In this document: positions 9,135-18,380 of the stretch, one piece after another | Layout: each line of letters starts with the position of its first letter | How positions within the stretch are numbered: the first letter of the stretch is position 1 | NCBI GenBank assembly: GCA_020851235.1 | Contig: JADZDD010000017.1 | Location: forward strand, 1-64,000 | Reading direction: 5' to 3' | DNA from: Burkholderiales bacterium | Lineage (GTDB): Bacteria; Pseudomonadota; Gammaproteobacteria; Burkholderiales; Casimicrobiaceae | DNA length: 64,000 bases | The notes under the pieces: generated by a model | What the model was told of the DNA's origin: nothing | The model's input: only the letters and a program-made list of their open reading frames with translations | Databases searched by the model: none | Made by a program: the position numbers and the translations under genes

Positions 9135-10544
9135 ATGGGTACGGCAACCAGCGGTGGAGGTCTCGCAACGCTCGTGGTCGGCCTCGCGGGGCTCGTGACG
9201 GCGCCGGTGCAGGCCGCCGGCTTCTCGGTCGCGGTGCAAACGGCGAGCGCGCTCGGCACCGCCAACGCCGGCGTGACCGCCGCCGCCGAGGATGCCGGGA
9301 CCGCCTGGTTCAATCCGGCGGGCATGGCGCGATTCCGGCGATCGGAGGTCGCGCAGGCGGTCCACTTCGACCTGCCGAGCCTCGAGTTCGACAACCACGC
9401 CTCGCAGCCCGCGCTGGGCCAGCGCCTGGGTGACGGCGGAGGTGACGCCGGAAACTTCGCGGTCATTCCGCCGCTGTACGCGATCGGGCATCTCGACGAG
9501 CGCGTCAACGTCGGACTCACGATCAACGCGCCCTTCGGCCAGAAGACCACGTACGACGGCGGCTGGATGGGCCGCTTCCAGGCGCTCGAAAACGAGGTCA
9601 AGACGATCAGCGTGAGCCCGGCGCTGTCGTATCGCGTCGACGAGCGATGGTGGCTCGGCGCCGGCTTGTCGGTGCAGTGGATGAAGGCGACGCTCACCAA
9701 CGACGTGAACTACTCCGCGATCGTCGCCGAGCGCGCGGTCGCCTCCGGACGCCTCACCCCGCAGCAGGTGGCAGCCCTCCTCGATCCCGCGCGTCCCGAC
9801 ACCATCGCCGGGCTCGCCGGCCAAGCCGAGGTCGAAGGCGACGACATCCGTGTCGGCTGGAACGTCGGCATGATCTACAACCACGACGATCAACTTCGTC
9901 TGGGGGCGCAGTTCCGATCGAAGATTCGCTATCGGCTCGAAGGCCACGCGAGCTTTGCGCCACCGAGCGCGACCAACCCCCTCGCCCGCGCCATCATCGC
10001 TGCGGCGTCGGCACCCGGGGCGCCGCTCGCCAATACCGACCTGTCCGCGAGCATCGAGTTGCCGCCGTCGGCGAGCGTGGGCGTGTGGTGGCAGGCGACC
10101 CCCGCGCTCGAAGCGCTGTTCGATGCGCAGTGGACCGGGTGGAGCACGTTCGACCAGGTTCATTTCATTCGCGGCGACGGCTCGACGCTGTCGACCGTCG
10201 ACTACGACTGGCGCGACACCTGGCGCTTCGCCGCCGGTGCGGTGTATCGCATCGATGACGCCTGGCGCATCCGTGGTGGCATGGCGTACGACCAGACGGT
10301 CATCCGCGACGACGCCACGCGCGGCGCACGGCTCCCCGACGCGGCCAAGGTCTGGTTCACCGTCGGGGCACGGTACGACTGGAAGCCGGGCGACACGTGG
10401 TTCGACGTCGCCGCAAGCTATGTCGACGCGCGCGACGCCAGCATCCACCAGAACAACGGCAGCACGGCGGCGTACGGCCTTCTCGACGGCAGCTACCAAA
10501 GCCGCGTCTTCATCGTCTCGCTGCAGGCGACGAAGCGATTCTGA
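9135..10544 (+). CDS. FadL/OmpP1/TodX-family outer-membrane transport protein
   Basis: A predicted 469-residue outer-membrane beta-barrel for uptake of hydrophobic compounds. The start at 9135 is set by GAGGAGGGA at 9119-9127. A signal peptide ends at VQAAG, and mature AGFSVAVQTASALGTANAG is the conserved N terminus of the family, followed by DAGTAWFNPAGM. Alternating amphipathic strands and a C-terminal Phe (ATKRF) fit barrel assembly. It lies 136 bases behind the GMC/hydrolase fusion on the same strand, so it may import the substrate of that enzyme. The specific ligand cannot be read from the sequence. Confidence 0.92.
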   Translation: MGTATSGGGLATLVVGLAGLVTAPVQAAGFSVAVQTASALGTANAGVTAAAEDAGTAWFNPAGMARFRRSEVAQAVHFDLPSLEFDNHASQPALGQRLGDGGGDAGNFAVIPPLYAIGHLDERVNVGLTINAPFGQKTTYDGGWMGRFQALENEVKTISVSPALSYRVDERWWLGAGLSVQWMKATLTNDVNYSAIVAERAVASGRLTPQQVAALLDPARPDTIAGLAGQAEVEGDDIRVGWNVGMIYNHDDQLRLGAQFRSKIRYRLEGHASFAPPSATNPLARAIIAAASAPGAPLANTDLSASIELPPSASVGVWWQATPALEALFDAQWTGWSTFDQVHFIRGDGSTLSTVDYDWRDTWRFAAGAVYRIDDAWRIRGGMAYDQTVIRDDATRGARLPDAAKVWFTVGARYDWKPGDTWFDVAASYVDARDASIHQNNGSTAAYGLLDGSYQSRVFIVSLQATKRF

Positions 10545-10552
10545 CGGCGCGT

Positions 10553-11236
10553 TCAGCGCGCGGCGCGGCGCAGGTCGACGCGTGCGAGCGTCTGGAACTT
10601 GATCACCGCTTCGGTGCGATTGCGCGCCGCCAACGCACCGAAGATCGCAGTGAGATGCGTCTTGACGGTATTGGGTGACAGGCCGAGTTCACGACAGATG
10701 AGCTTGTTGGGCAAGCCCTTGATGAGAAGGCCCAGGACATCGCGCTGCCGTGGCGTGAGCGCGGCAAGACCCGGAGCCTCGTGCAGGAGCGGCTTCGGTC
10801 GTGCCGGTTCGGTCGCGCCGACGTGGCGCGGGTCGGCGGGATCGCGGATCGCGTCGGCGGGGATGTAGGGCTCACCCACGAGCGCGAGTCGCAGCGCGTT
10901 GCGCAGGATCTCGTTCGACGAGGTCTTCGGTATGAAGCCCATCGCGCCCAGGCCCAGCGCCGCCAGCACGGTGGCGCGATCGTGCGTCGCGGAGAAGACG
11001 ACCACCGGCGCATCGTCGTGCCACTGGCGGAAGTACTCGAGCGCCTCGAGGCCTTCGTAACCCGGCAGCGACAGGTCGAGGAGCGTGAGGTCGTAGCGTG
11101 CCCCCGCCGCCACCGCCTCGTCGTACGCCTCGAGCGAGAGGTAGCCACGCACGACGTAGTCGCTTCCCAGCGACGCGACGGCCGCCGTTACCGCATCGAG
11201 CATGAGCGGGTGATCGTCGATCACGGCGAAGACCAC
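10553..11236 (-). CDS. NarL/FixJ-type response regulator
   Basis: A 227-residue transcription regulator. The receiver domain (1-120) has acidic residues D7 and D8, phospho-Asp D54 in TLLDLSLPG, Thr in FSATHD and Lys in FIPKTSS. A C-terminal LuxR-type helix-turn-helix follows (LTPRQRDVLGLL, GLSPNTVKTHL). The start is a GTG at 11236 with GGAGG five bases upstream; a TTG farther upstream gives 237 residues but lacks that signal. The gene converges on the FadL-type gene with eight bases between stops. Its likely partner is the hybrid kinase at 1013-2815, which would bracket the oxidoreductase/porin pair; this pairing is inference. Confidence 0.93.
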   Translation of the reverse strand: MVFAVIDDHPLMLDAVTAAVASLGSDYVVRGYLSLEAYDEAVAAGARYDLTLLDLSLPGYEGLEALEYFRQWHDDAPVVVFSATHDRATVLAALGLGAMGFIPKTSSNEILRNALRLALVGEPYIPADAIRDPADPRHVGATEPARPKPLLHEAPGLAALTPRQRDVLGLLIKGLPNKLICRELGLSPNTVKTHLTAIFGALAARNRTEAVIKFQTLARVDLRRAAR

Positions 11237-11469
11237 GGCAGCCTCCTCGTGGAGATGCGGCGGCAAGGATGCGCACTATCGCACGAAACCGTCTGTCGTG
11301 TACGACGATCGGGTGAGTTCGCGCACGGGAGCGAGGCGTCACGGGTGAGCGCTTCGGGTCGGCCGAGCCGGTGATGGCAACGCCGACGCGAACGCGCACA
11401 GTCGTGGCGTGCCGATCCGGCACGTGTGGCCAGGCCCACCACCGCCTGGCTCTAGCACCGGAGATGTCC

Positions 11470-11973
11470 ATGTCCGTCGCTCGCACGCTCATCACTGCCG
11501 CGCTCACCGCGTTCCTGTCATCCACGCCAGCCGCGGGCATGGCACCGCCGCGAGGCGACGCCGTCGCCGCACTGGTGGTGGAGCCCACCGCCCGGCCGCA
11601 CCCGCATGGTGCACGTCGCCCGCCTTCGAATGCCTTGCGCTTGCCGCGCGCGGTCGACGATCCCCTGGTGTACACCCGGGGCCACACCCTGGCGCCAGCA
11701 CTTCCGGCATCCGCCCCACGTCCCGTTGCCAGCGCATTCCGCGCCTGCGGGCCGTCCTTGAAGGACACGCTGCTGCTGGGCGTTGCTGCCCTCGCGCTGT
11801 GCGCTGCCGCGGTGGGCGGATCGGTCATCGAGCACGTGCACGCGCCAATCGTCGTCGCCGCCGCGCAGCGCTACGCGCAAACGCTGCGCTGGCCCGATCC
11901 GGCGACCACGTCGCCAAAGGCCGAAGTCAGCGCCGCGCGCGCGGCGACGCCCGCGGTGCACACGGCGCGGTGA
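11470..11973 (+). CDS. Unknown small protein with a C-terminal membrane segment
   Basis: About 167 residues, not recognised. GGAG at 11459-11462 lies seven bases before the ATG at 11470. The N terminus resembles a signal peptide (VARTLITAALTAFLSS), followed by a Pro/Ala/Arg-rich stretch of low complexity. The last 70 residues contain LKDTLLLGVAALALCAAAV, a membrane helix, and then AAAQRYAQTLRWPDP. That C-terminal part is clearly related to the next small gene at 12180 (same order: LKD/MKD, helix, V-x-A-A-A/E-AAQRYAQTLR). A TTG at 11758 could start a short protein matching the paralogue exactly, so the long upstream part is uncertain. Confidence 0.5.
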   Translation: MSVARTLITAALTAFLSSTPAAGMAPPRGDAVAALVVEPTARPHPHGARRPPSNALRLPRAVDDPLVYTRGHTLAPALPASAPRPVASAFRACGPSLKDTLLLGVAALALCAAAVGGSVIEHVHAPIVVAAAQRYAQTLRWPDPATTSPKAEVSAARAATPAVHTAR

Positions 11974-12179
11974 GCGGGCCGCCCGACCGCGGTCCGGCCG
12001 AAGTTCGCATCCGCTCACCGCTTCGGGTGAGCGGGTGAGGTGAGCACCCAAGCCAGCGGCCCCACCATCCGGGTGACGCATCGGGGTGAAGCCGCGACAC
12101 GCGAAATCGCGTGCAATGGCATCGCGCAGCACGGTTCGCATCACGGTCACACGACCATCACCCAAGCGGAGGTTCGCAA

Positions 12180-12400
12180 TGAAAGACAATCTGGTATTCG
12201 GTGTCCTCATGGCAGCGTTGTTCCTCGGGATCGTCGGCAGTTCGCTCGTCCATGGCGTGCGCTTCCCGGTGGTCGCGGAAGCCGCGCAGCGCTACGCGCA
12301 GACGCTGCGGCAGGTCGAACCGGCCAAGCGGCAGTCCGATCACATCGTCGCAGCGGCCAGCGTCGGCGGACCCGGGCACTCCAGTCCATCGGCGCCATGA
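12180..12400 (+). CDS. Small single-pass membrane protein, paralogue of the preceding gene
   Basis: A 73-residue protein: MKDNLVFG, a hydrophobic helix (VLMAALFLGIVGSSLVHG), then EAAQRYAQTLRQVEPAK and a polar tail. GGAGG at 12168-12172 lies seven bases before the ATG. The AQRYAQTLR segment and the layout match the C terminus of the upstream gene, which points to a local duplication. Function unknown. It precedes the aminotransferase gene by 85 bases. Confidence 0.65.
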
Positions 12401-12485
12401 TCGCGAGTCGGCACGCGGCCCAAGCGCACACGTCGACGCGTCGGCGGCGTACCATGGAGGCTTCGATCCATGCCCGAGGCCCCCC

Positions 12486-13853
12486 ATGGGACACGCCGAC
12501 CAAACCCTGCACGTGGAAGCTCTCAGCCGCGCCACGAATCCCCCCAAGGCGACCGACGTCTCGCTCGCCGAGTACTGGATGCCGTTCACGCCGAACCGCG
12601 ACTTCAAGCGCGATCCGAAGATGGTCGTGCGCGCGGAGGGCATGTACTACTGGAGCGATCAGGGAGAGCGGATCATCGACGGCGCATCCGGCCTGTTTTG
12701 CGCCGCTGCGGGGCATGGCCGGCGCGAGATCGCCGATGCGGTGAGTGCGCAGGTCCGCAATCTCGACTACGTCGCGCCGTTCACGCGGGGCCACCCGAAG
12801 CAGTTCGAGCTCGCCACACGACTCGCCGCGATCACGCCCGGTGATCTCGATCGCATCTTCTTCACGAACTCGGGGTCCGAGGCGGTCGATTCCGCGATGA
12901 AGATCGCGCTCGCCTACCACCAGGCGCACGGTGAGCCGGCCCGCACGATGTTCGTGTCCCGCGAGCGCGCCTACCACGGCGTCAACTTCGGCGGCGTGGC
13001 GCTGTCCGGTCTCGTGAACAATCGCCGCCGCTTCGGCCCCGGACTCGCCGGCGTTGCGCACATGCGCCACACGAACCTGCCGCAGCACAACAAGACACGC
13101 GGCGAACCCGCCGACGGCGCCGAGCTCGCCGACGATCTCGCGCGCATCGTCAACCTGTACGGTGCCGAGAACATCGCGGCGTGCATCGTCGAGCCGATCG
13201 CGGGCTCGACCGGCTGCCTCGTGCCGCCGAAGGGGTATCTCGCGCGTCTGCGCAAGATCTGCGATCAGCACGGCATCCTGCTCATCTTCGACGAGGTGAT
13301 CACGGGCTTCGGGCGCACGGGCGAAGCCTTTGCCGCGCACAGCTTCGGGGTGACCCCCGACATGATGACGATGGCGAAGGCGCTCACCAACGGGGCGCAG
13401 CCGATGGGCGCCGTCGCGGTCGCGACACGGATCCACGATGCGATCATGGATGCCGCCCCGGAGGGTGCGATCGAGTTCTTTCACGGCTACACCTACTCGG
13501 GACATCCCGTGGCGTGCGCAGCCGCGCTCGCGACCCTCGACATCTATCGCGACGAGCAGCTGTTCGAGCGCGCGCGGTCGCTCGCCCCGTATTTCCAGGA
13601 CGCGATCTTCTCGCTCGCCTCGCACCCGACGGTCGCCGACGTGCGTGGCTACGGCATGCTGGCCGGCATCGATCTGCACGCCCAAGGCAGCCCGGGCGCA
13701 CGCGGCCACGCCTTCCAGAAGCAGCTCTTCGCCAACGGCATGCACCTCAAGGCGACGGGTGACTGCGTGATCGTGGCGCCGCCGCTCGTCGCCGAGAAGT
13801 CGCACATCGACGCGATGACCGACATCCTGCGCCGGACGCTGTCGCAGGTCTGA
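12486..13853 (+). CDS. Class III omega-amino acid:pyruvate aminotransferase
   Basis: A 455-residue PLP enzyme. It opens with SLAEYWMPFTPNRDFK, characteristic of beta-alanine/omega-amino acid:pyruvate transaminases. The phosphate-binding segment is NSGSEAVDSAMK, the PLP-ring Asp lies in IFDEVITGFGRTG and the Schiff-base Lys in TMAKALTNG. The expected reaction moves the amino group of beta-alanine or a similar omega-amino acid to pyruvate, giving malonate semialdehyde and alanine. The exact donor is not determinable; taurine, GABA or aromatic amines are alternatives within the family. The start at 12486 has GAGG upstream. A SulP transporter follows on the same strand. Confidence 0.92.
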   Translation: MGHADQTLHVEALSRATNPPKATDVSLAEYWMPFTPNRDFKRDPKMVVRAEGMYYWSDQGERIIDGASGLFCAAAGHGRREIADAVSAQVRNLDYVAPFTRGHPKQFELATRLAAITPGDLDRIFFTNSGSEAVDSAMKIALAYHQAHGEPARTMFVSRERAYHGVNFGGVALSGLVNNRRRFGPGLAGVAHMRHTNLPQHNKTRGEPADGAELADDLARIVNLYGAENIAACIVEPIAGSTGCLVPPKGYLARLRKICDQHGILLIFDEVITGFGRTGEAFAAHSFGVTPDMMTMAKALTNGAQPMGAVAVATRIHDAIMDAAPEGAIEFFHGYTYSGHPVACAAALATLDIYRDEQLFERARSLAPYFQDAIFSLASHPTVADVRGYGMLAGIDLHAQGSPGARGHAFQKQLFANGMHLKATGDCVIVAPPLVAEKSHIDAMTDILRRTLSQV

Positions 13854-13918
13854 GCGTCGTCCCGGGCTTGCCGTCGAACCCCGCGCCGCGCCCGCGGCGC
13901 GGGCAGGCGGGTGAGCTT

Positions 13919-15715
13919 GTGACCGAAACCTCCGTGCCGCCCGCACTCGCCCGACTCTTTCCCTTCCTCGCGTGGCGCGGCCACGTCGATCGCACCACGC
14001 TGCGCGCGGATGCGATTGCCGGCGCCATCGGCGCCATGGTCGTGCTCCCGCAAGGCGTCGCCTACGCATCGCTGGCCGGGCTGCCGCCGCAATTCGGCCT
14101 GTACTGCGCGATCGTTCCCGCGATCGTCGCTGCACTGTGGGGCTCGTCGTGGCATCTCGTCTCGGGCCCGACGAACGCGCTCTCGCTCGTCGTGCTCGCT
14201 ACGGTGGCGCCGCTCGCGCTGCCGGGAAGTCCCGACTACATCGGCCTCGTCCTGACCCTCACCCTGCTCGTCGGTGTCATCCAGCTCGGCATGGGCCTGG
14301 CCCGGCTCGGCGCCCTCGTCAACTTCATTTCGCACACAGTGATCGTCGGCTTCACGGCGGGAGCGGCGATCCTCATCGTCGCCGCGCAACTGCCGCGCTT
14401 CTTCGGCGTCGCCGCGGCAGGCAATGCGCACTTCTTCACCATGCTGCACGGGTTCGCGCGCGGCCTGTCCGGCTTCGACGCCGCCGTCACCGCCACGGGA
14501 GTCGTCACGCTCGCGGCCGCACTCGTGTCGCGACGTCTCGTCCCGCAGCTTCCGTACATGATGGTCGCCATGGTGGCGGGGAGCGTGTTTGCCTACGTGC
14601 TCACGCGGCTCGGGCTTGGCGCGCCGCCGACCGTGGGCGCCCTGCCCTCCGGAATTCCCGAGGTCTCGCTGCCGTCGTTCGATCCCGAGACCTGGGCGAC
14701 GCTTGCGCCGGCGGCACTGGCCCTCACGGTGCTCGGGCTCACCGAAGCGGTGTCGATCGCGCGCGCCATCGCGCAGAAGTCACGGCAGCGCATCGACGGC
14801 AACCAGGAGTTCATCGGGCAGGGCCTGTCCAACATCGCCGGCGCCTTCTTCTCGGCGTATCCGTCGTCGGGGTCGTTCAACCGCTCGGGCGTCAACTATG
14901 AGGCCGGAGCGCGAACGCCTCTTGCCGCCGTCGCCGCAGCGCTCTTCCTCGTGGCGATCCTCTTCGCGGTAGCACCCCTTGCGGCGTATCTCCCGCATGC
15001 GGTGATGGCAGCGCTCCTCTTCGTCGTCGCCTGGGGTCTCATCGACTTCGAGGAAATGCGCCGCATCGCACGCACCAGTCGCGGCGACCTCGTCGTCCTC
15101 GTGGTGACGTTCGTGGCAACGCTCACCATCGCGCTCGAGGTCGCGATCTTCGTCGGCATGCTGGCGTCGCTCTTCTTCTACCTCAACCGCACCACACATC
15201 CGTCGCTGACGCCCGTCGTCCCCGATGCGAGCACGGCGCAGCGCCGCTTCGTCCCCGATCCCGACCCGGCGCATCGCTGTCCCCAACTGGACATCCTGCG
15301 CATCGACGGCTCGCTCTTCTTCGGCGCGGTCGAGCACGTGCGTGACGAGATCGAGGCGGCGCGCCGCGCGCGCCCGACGGCGACGCACCTGCTCCTCGTC
15401 GGCAGTGGAGTCAATTTCATCGACGTCGCCGGCTGCGAGTGCCTCGCGCAGGCCGCGCGCTACGTGCGCGAGACGGGCGCGACCCTCCACCTGTGCAATC
15501 TCAAGCCCGCGGTGCATGCGGCGCTCGAGCGCGGTGGCTTCCTCGAGGAGATCGGCGCGGCCAACGTCCACCCGACGAAGGGCGACGCCATCGCCACGCT
15601 CTATCCCACCTTCGACGTCGCCACCTGCCGCGACTGCGTCGCGCGGATCTTCACCGAGTGCCAGGTGACGCTGCCCGACGGGCAGCCCCGCGCCGCGAAC
15701 ACCGTCGCCGGCTGA
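13919..15715 (+). CDS. SulP-family anion transporter with STAS domain
   Basis: About 598 residues, with 10-12 hydrophobic segments. It begins with the family signature (DAIAGAIGAMVVLPQGVAYA, GLPPQFGLY), has a central NQEFIGQGLSN motif and ends in a cytoplasmic STAS domain (about 480-575: LDILRIDGSLFFG, HLLLVGSGVNFIDVAGCE). SulP proteins move sulfate, bicarbonate or dicarboxylates by proton or sodium symport or by exchange; the substrate here is unknown. The GTG at 13919 is preferred, as a GGTGAG lies just upstream. An in-frame TTG at 13868 would add 17 residues of low-complexity Arg/Pro sequence. Confidence 0.92.
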   Translation: MTETSVPPALARLFPFLAWRGHVDRTTLRADAIAGAIGAMVVLPQGVAYASLAGLPPQFGLYCAIVPAIVAALWGSSWHLVSGPTNALSLVVLATVAPLALPGSPDYIGLVLTLTLLVGVIQLGMGLARLGALVNFISHTVIVGFTAGAAILIVAAQLPRFFGVAAAGNAHFFTMLHGFARGLSGFDAAVTATGVVTLAAALVSRRLVPQLPYMMVAMVAGSVFAYVLTRLGLGAPPTVGALPSGIPEVSLPSFDPETWATLAPAALALTVLGLTEAVSIARAIAQKSRQRIDGNQEFIGQGLSNIAGAFFSAYPSSGSFNRSGVNYEAGARTPLAAVAAALFLVAILFAVAPLAAYLPHAVMAALLFVVAWGLIDFEEMRRIARTSRGDLVVLVVTFVATLTIALEVAIFVGMLASLFFYLNRTTHPSLTPVVPDASTAQRRFVPDPDPAHRCPQLDILRIDGSLFFGAVEHVRDEIEAARRARPTATHLLLVGSGVNFIDVAGCECLAQAARYVRETGATLHLCNLKPAVHAALERGGFLEEIGAANVHPTKGDAIATLYPTFDVATCRDCVARIFTECQVTLPDGQPRAANTVAG

Positions 15716-15783
15716 GCGCTGCGAACGTCCGGGGCCTCGTGCGCCGGGCCGGCGCGACCACGACGCCCCTCCTCGCGACGACC

Positions 15784-18030
15784 TCAGCGTGGCCGCACGC
15801 AATCCATGAAGTAGCGACGCTTGCCGCCGTCGTCGGTCTCGACGAGCCCGTGGATGTCGGTGTCGAAGCCAGGAAACTCGTCGTTGAAGGTGCGCGCGAA
15901 CTTGAGGTACTCGACGATCGGCCGGTTGAAGCGCTCGCCCGGGATGAGCAGCGGAATCCCCGGCGGGTACGGCGTGAGGAGCACGCTCGTCACCCGCCCC
16001 TCGAGATGGTCGATCTCGACGCGGTCGATCTCGCGATGCGCCATGCAGGCGAACGCGTCCGACGGCTTCATCGCCGGCTGCATGTCGGAGCGATACATCT
16101 CGGTGGTGACGCGCGCCACGTCGTTGGCCCGGTACATCTCGTGGATCTGCTGCGAGAGGTCGCGCAAACCGACGCGCTCGTACTGCGCATGCTGCGCGCA
16201 GAACTCCGGCAGGATGCGCCACAGCGGCTGGTTCTTGTCGTAGTCGTCCTTGAACTGCTGCAAGGCGGTAAGGAGCGTGTTCCAGCGACCCTTCGTGATC
16301 CCGATCGTGAACATGATGAAGAACGAGTAGAGCCCCGTCTTCTCGACGATCACACCGTGCTCGGCCAGGTACTTCGTCACGATCGACGCCGGGATCCCGG
16401 TCTTCGCGAACTTGCCCGACACGCCCAGCCCCGGCGTGATGATCGTCGCCTTGATCGGGTCGAGGATGTTGAAGCCGGCGGCGAGATTGCCGAAGCCGTG
16501 CCAGCGCTCGTTCGCCCGCAGGATCCAGTCGTCACGCTCGATGCCGGCGGGGGCGAGGCGATCCGGGCCCCACACCTTGAACCACCAGTCCTTGCCCCAT
16601 TCGTGCTCGACCTTGCGCATCGCGCGCCGGAAATCGAGCGCCTCGATGATCGACTCCTCGACGAGCGCGGTACCGCCCGGCGGCTCCATCATCGCGGCCG
16701 ACACGTCGCACGACGCGATGATCGCGTACTGCGGCGACGTCGACGTGTGCATGAGGAAGGCCTCGTTGAACATCGGCAGGTCGAGCTTTCGCGTCTGGCT
16801 GTTCTGCACGATGATCTGCGACGCCTGCGAGATGCCGGCGAGGAGCTTGTGCGTGGAGTGCGTCGCGAAGACGAGCGCGTCCTTGTTGCGCGGCCGGTCG
16901 CGGCCGATCGCATGCATGTCGCGGTAGAAGTCGTGGAAGGCGGCGTGCGGCAGCCACGCCTCGTCGAAGTGCAGCGTCTCGACGTAGTCGCCGAGGGTCG
17001 CCTTGATCATCTCGACGTTGTAGGCGATGCCGTCGTACGTGCTCTGCGTGAGCGTCAGGATGCGCGGCTTCGCGCCGTTGTGCTTGCGGGCGAAGGGGTT
17101 CGCGGCGATGCGCTTCGCGATGTTCTGCGGCCGGAATTCGTCCAGCGGAATCGGGCCGATGATCCCGAAGTGGTTGCGCGTCGGCGGCAGGAACACGGGA
17201 ATCGCCCCCGTCATCGTGATCGCGTGCAGGACCGAGACGTGGCAGTTGCGGTCGACGACGACGACGTCGCCCGGAGCGACGTTGCCGTGCCACACGATCT
17301 TGTTCGATGTCGACGTGCCGTTGGTCACGAAAAAGCAGTGGTCGGCGTTGAAGATGCGCGCGGCGTTGCGCTCGGCGGCCGCCACCGGCCCGGTGTGATC
17401 GAGGAGCTGGCCCAGCTCATCGACGGCGTTGCACACGTCGGCGCGGAGCATGTTCTCGCCGAAGAACTGGTGGAACATCTGCCCGACCGGGCTCTTGAGG
17501 AACGCGACACCGCCCGAGTGCCCCGGGCAGTGCCACGAGTACGACCCGTCCTGCGCGTAGTGGACGAGGGCGCGGAAGAAGGGAGGCGCGAGCGAATCGA
17601 GGTAGGCCTTGGCCTCGCGGATGATGTGGCGCGCGACGAACTCCGGCGTGTCCTCGAACATGTGGATGAAGCCGTGCAACTCGCGCAGGATGTCGTTGGG
17701 GATGTGCTGCGAGGTGCGCGTCTCGCCGTACAGGTAGATCGGGATCTCGGCGTTCTTGAAGCGGATCTCGCGGATGAACTCGCGCAGGCCCTCGATGGCC
17801 GGGCTCGCCTGCTGGCTCGCGGTGATCTCCTCGTCGTCGATCGACAGGATGAACGCCGACGCGCGCGACTGCTGCTGCGCGAACTGCGACAGGCCGCCGA
17901 AGCTCGTGACGCCGACGACCTCCATGCCCTCCTGCTCGATCGCCTGCGCGAGCGCCCGGATCCCGAGGCCGGACGTGTTCTCGGAACGGTAATCCTCGTC
18001 GATGATGACGATCGGGAAGCGAAACTTCAT
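15784..18030 (-). CDS. Arginine/lysine/ornithine decarboxylase, fold type I PLP enzyme
   Basis: A 748-residue enzyme of the biodegradative/inducible decarboxylase family (AdiA/CadA/SpeC-like). It starts with a receiver-like wing domain (MKFRFPIVIIDEDYRSEN). The PLP core contains CPGHSGGVAFLKSP, FVTNGTSTSNKIVWHG, HFDEAWLPHAAFH and the Schiff-base Lys in THSTHKLLAG, followed by the C-terminal domain. It removes CO2 from a basic amino acid, yielding a polyamine or diamine, and may serve acid resistance or polyamine supply; the substrate cannot be decided by eye. The ATG at 18030 with upstream AAAGG gives the usual family length; farther upstream the frame is junk. It converges on the SulP gene. 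Confidence 0.93.
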   Translation of the reverse strand: MKFRFPIVIIDEDYRSENTSGLGIRALAQAIEQEGMEVVGVTSFGGLSQFAQQQSRASAFILSIDDEEITASQQASPAIEGLREFIREIRFKNAEIPIYLYGETRTSQHIPNDILRELHGFIHMFEDTPEFVARHIIREAKAYLDSLAPPFFRALVHYAQDGSYSWHCPGHSGGVAFLKSPVGQMFHQFFGENMLRADVCNAVDELGQLLDHTGPVAAAERNAARIFNADHCFFVTNGTSTSNKIVWHGNVAPGDVVVVDRNCHVSVLHAITMTGAIPVFLPPTRNHFGIIGPIPLDEFRPQNIAKRIAANPFARKHNGAKPRILTLTQSTYDGIAYNVEMIKATLGDYVETLHFDEAWLPHAAFHDFYRDMHAIGRDRPRNKDALVFATHSTHKLLAGISQASQIIVQNSQTRKLDLPMFNEAFLMHTSTSPQYAIIASCDVSAAMMEPPGGTALVEESIIEALDFRRAMRKVEHEWGKDWWFKVWGPDRLAPAGIERDDWILRANERWHGFGNLAAGFNILDPIKATIITPGLGVSGKFAKTGIPASIVTKYLAEHGVIVEKTGLYSFFIMFTIGITKGRWNTLLTALQQFKDDYDKNQPLWRILPEFCAQHAQYERVGLRDLSQQIHEMYRANDVARVTTEMYRSDMQPAMKPSDAFACMAHREIDRVEIDHLEGRVTSVLLTPYPPGIPLLIPGERFNRPIVEYLKFARTFNDEFPGFDTDIHGLVETDDGGKRRYFMDCVRPR

Positions 18031-18380
18031 CGGGGGTGCCTTTCGCGAAAGCGCAGCAACAAAGGAAACCGGGGCGCCCGGATTCCCGGCAGCGCCCCGC
18101 AGCCGCATTCTAGCGACTATGCGGCGCCATGTGCGCAGTGCGCGCGCGACTCGCGCGTGCCGCGGCGTTCGTGCCGTCCCTCGCCGCGGCGGGTGCCAAG
18201 AGGCGACAAAACGGCGCCGCCGCGCGGCGAACATGCGTCTATACTGTGCCCGGACCCGCCCCGCCGACGGTCAAGCACATGAAGCCACCCCGCGCCCGAC
18301 ACCGGGCGCGCATGGACGTGGCCAGCCCCGGCCGCAGCGCCTGGTGACGGGTGTTCGAGTCTCGACAATCGGAGGAGGAG
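18031..18380. other. Divergent intergenic region between decarboxylase and TRAP operon
   Basis: No gene is supported here. On the minus strand TAGAAT (18107-18112) is a -10 candidate for the decarboxylase. On the plus strand TATACT (18240-18245) is a -10 candidate for dctP. Neither has a convincing -35. GGAGGAGGAG at 18371-18380 is the dctP ribosome-binding site. Confidence 0.4.

Noticed and set aside
15439-18282. 947-residue plus-strand open frame opposite the decarboxylase
   Set aside because: Antisense shadow (Arg/Val/Glu/Asp repeats); the minus strand encodes a full PLP enzyme.
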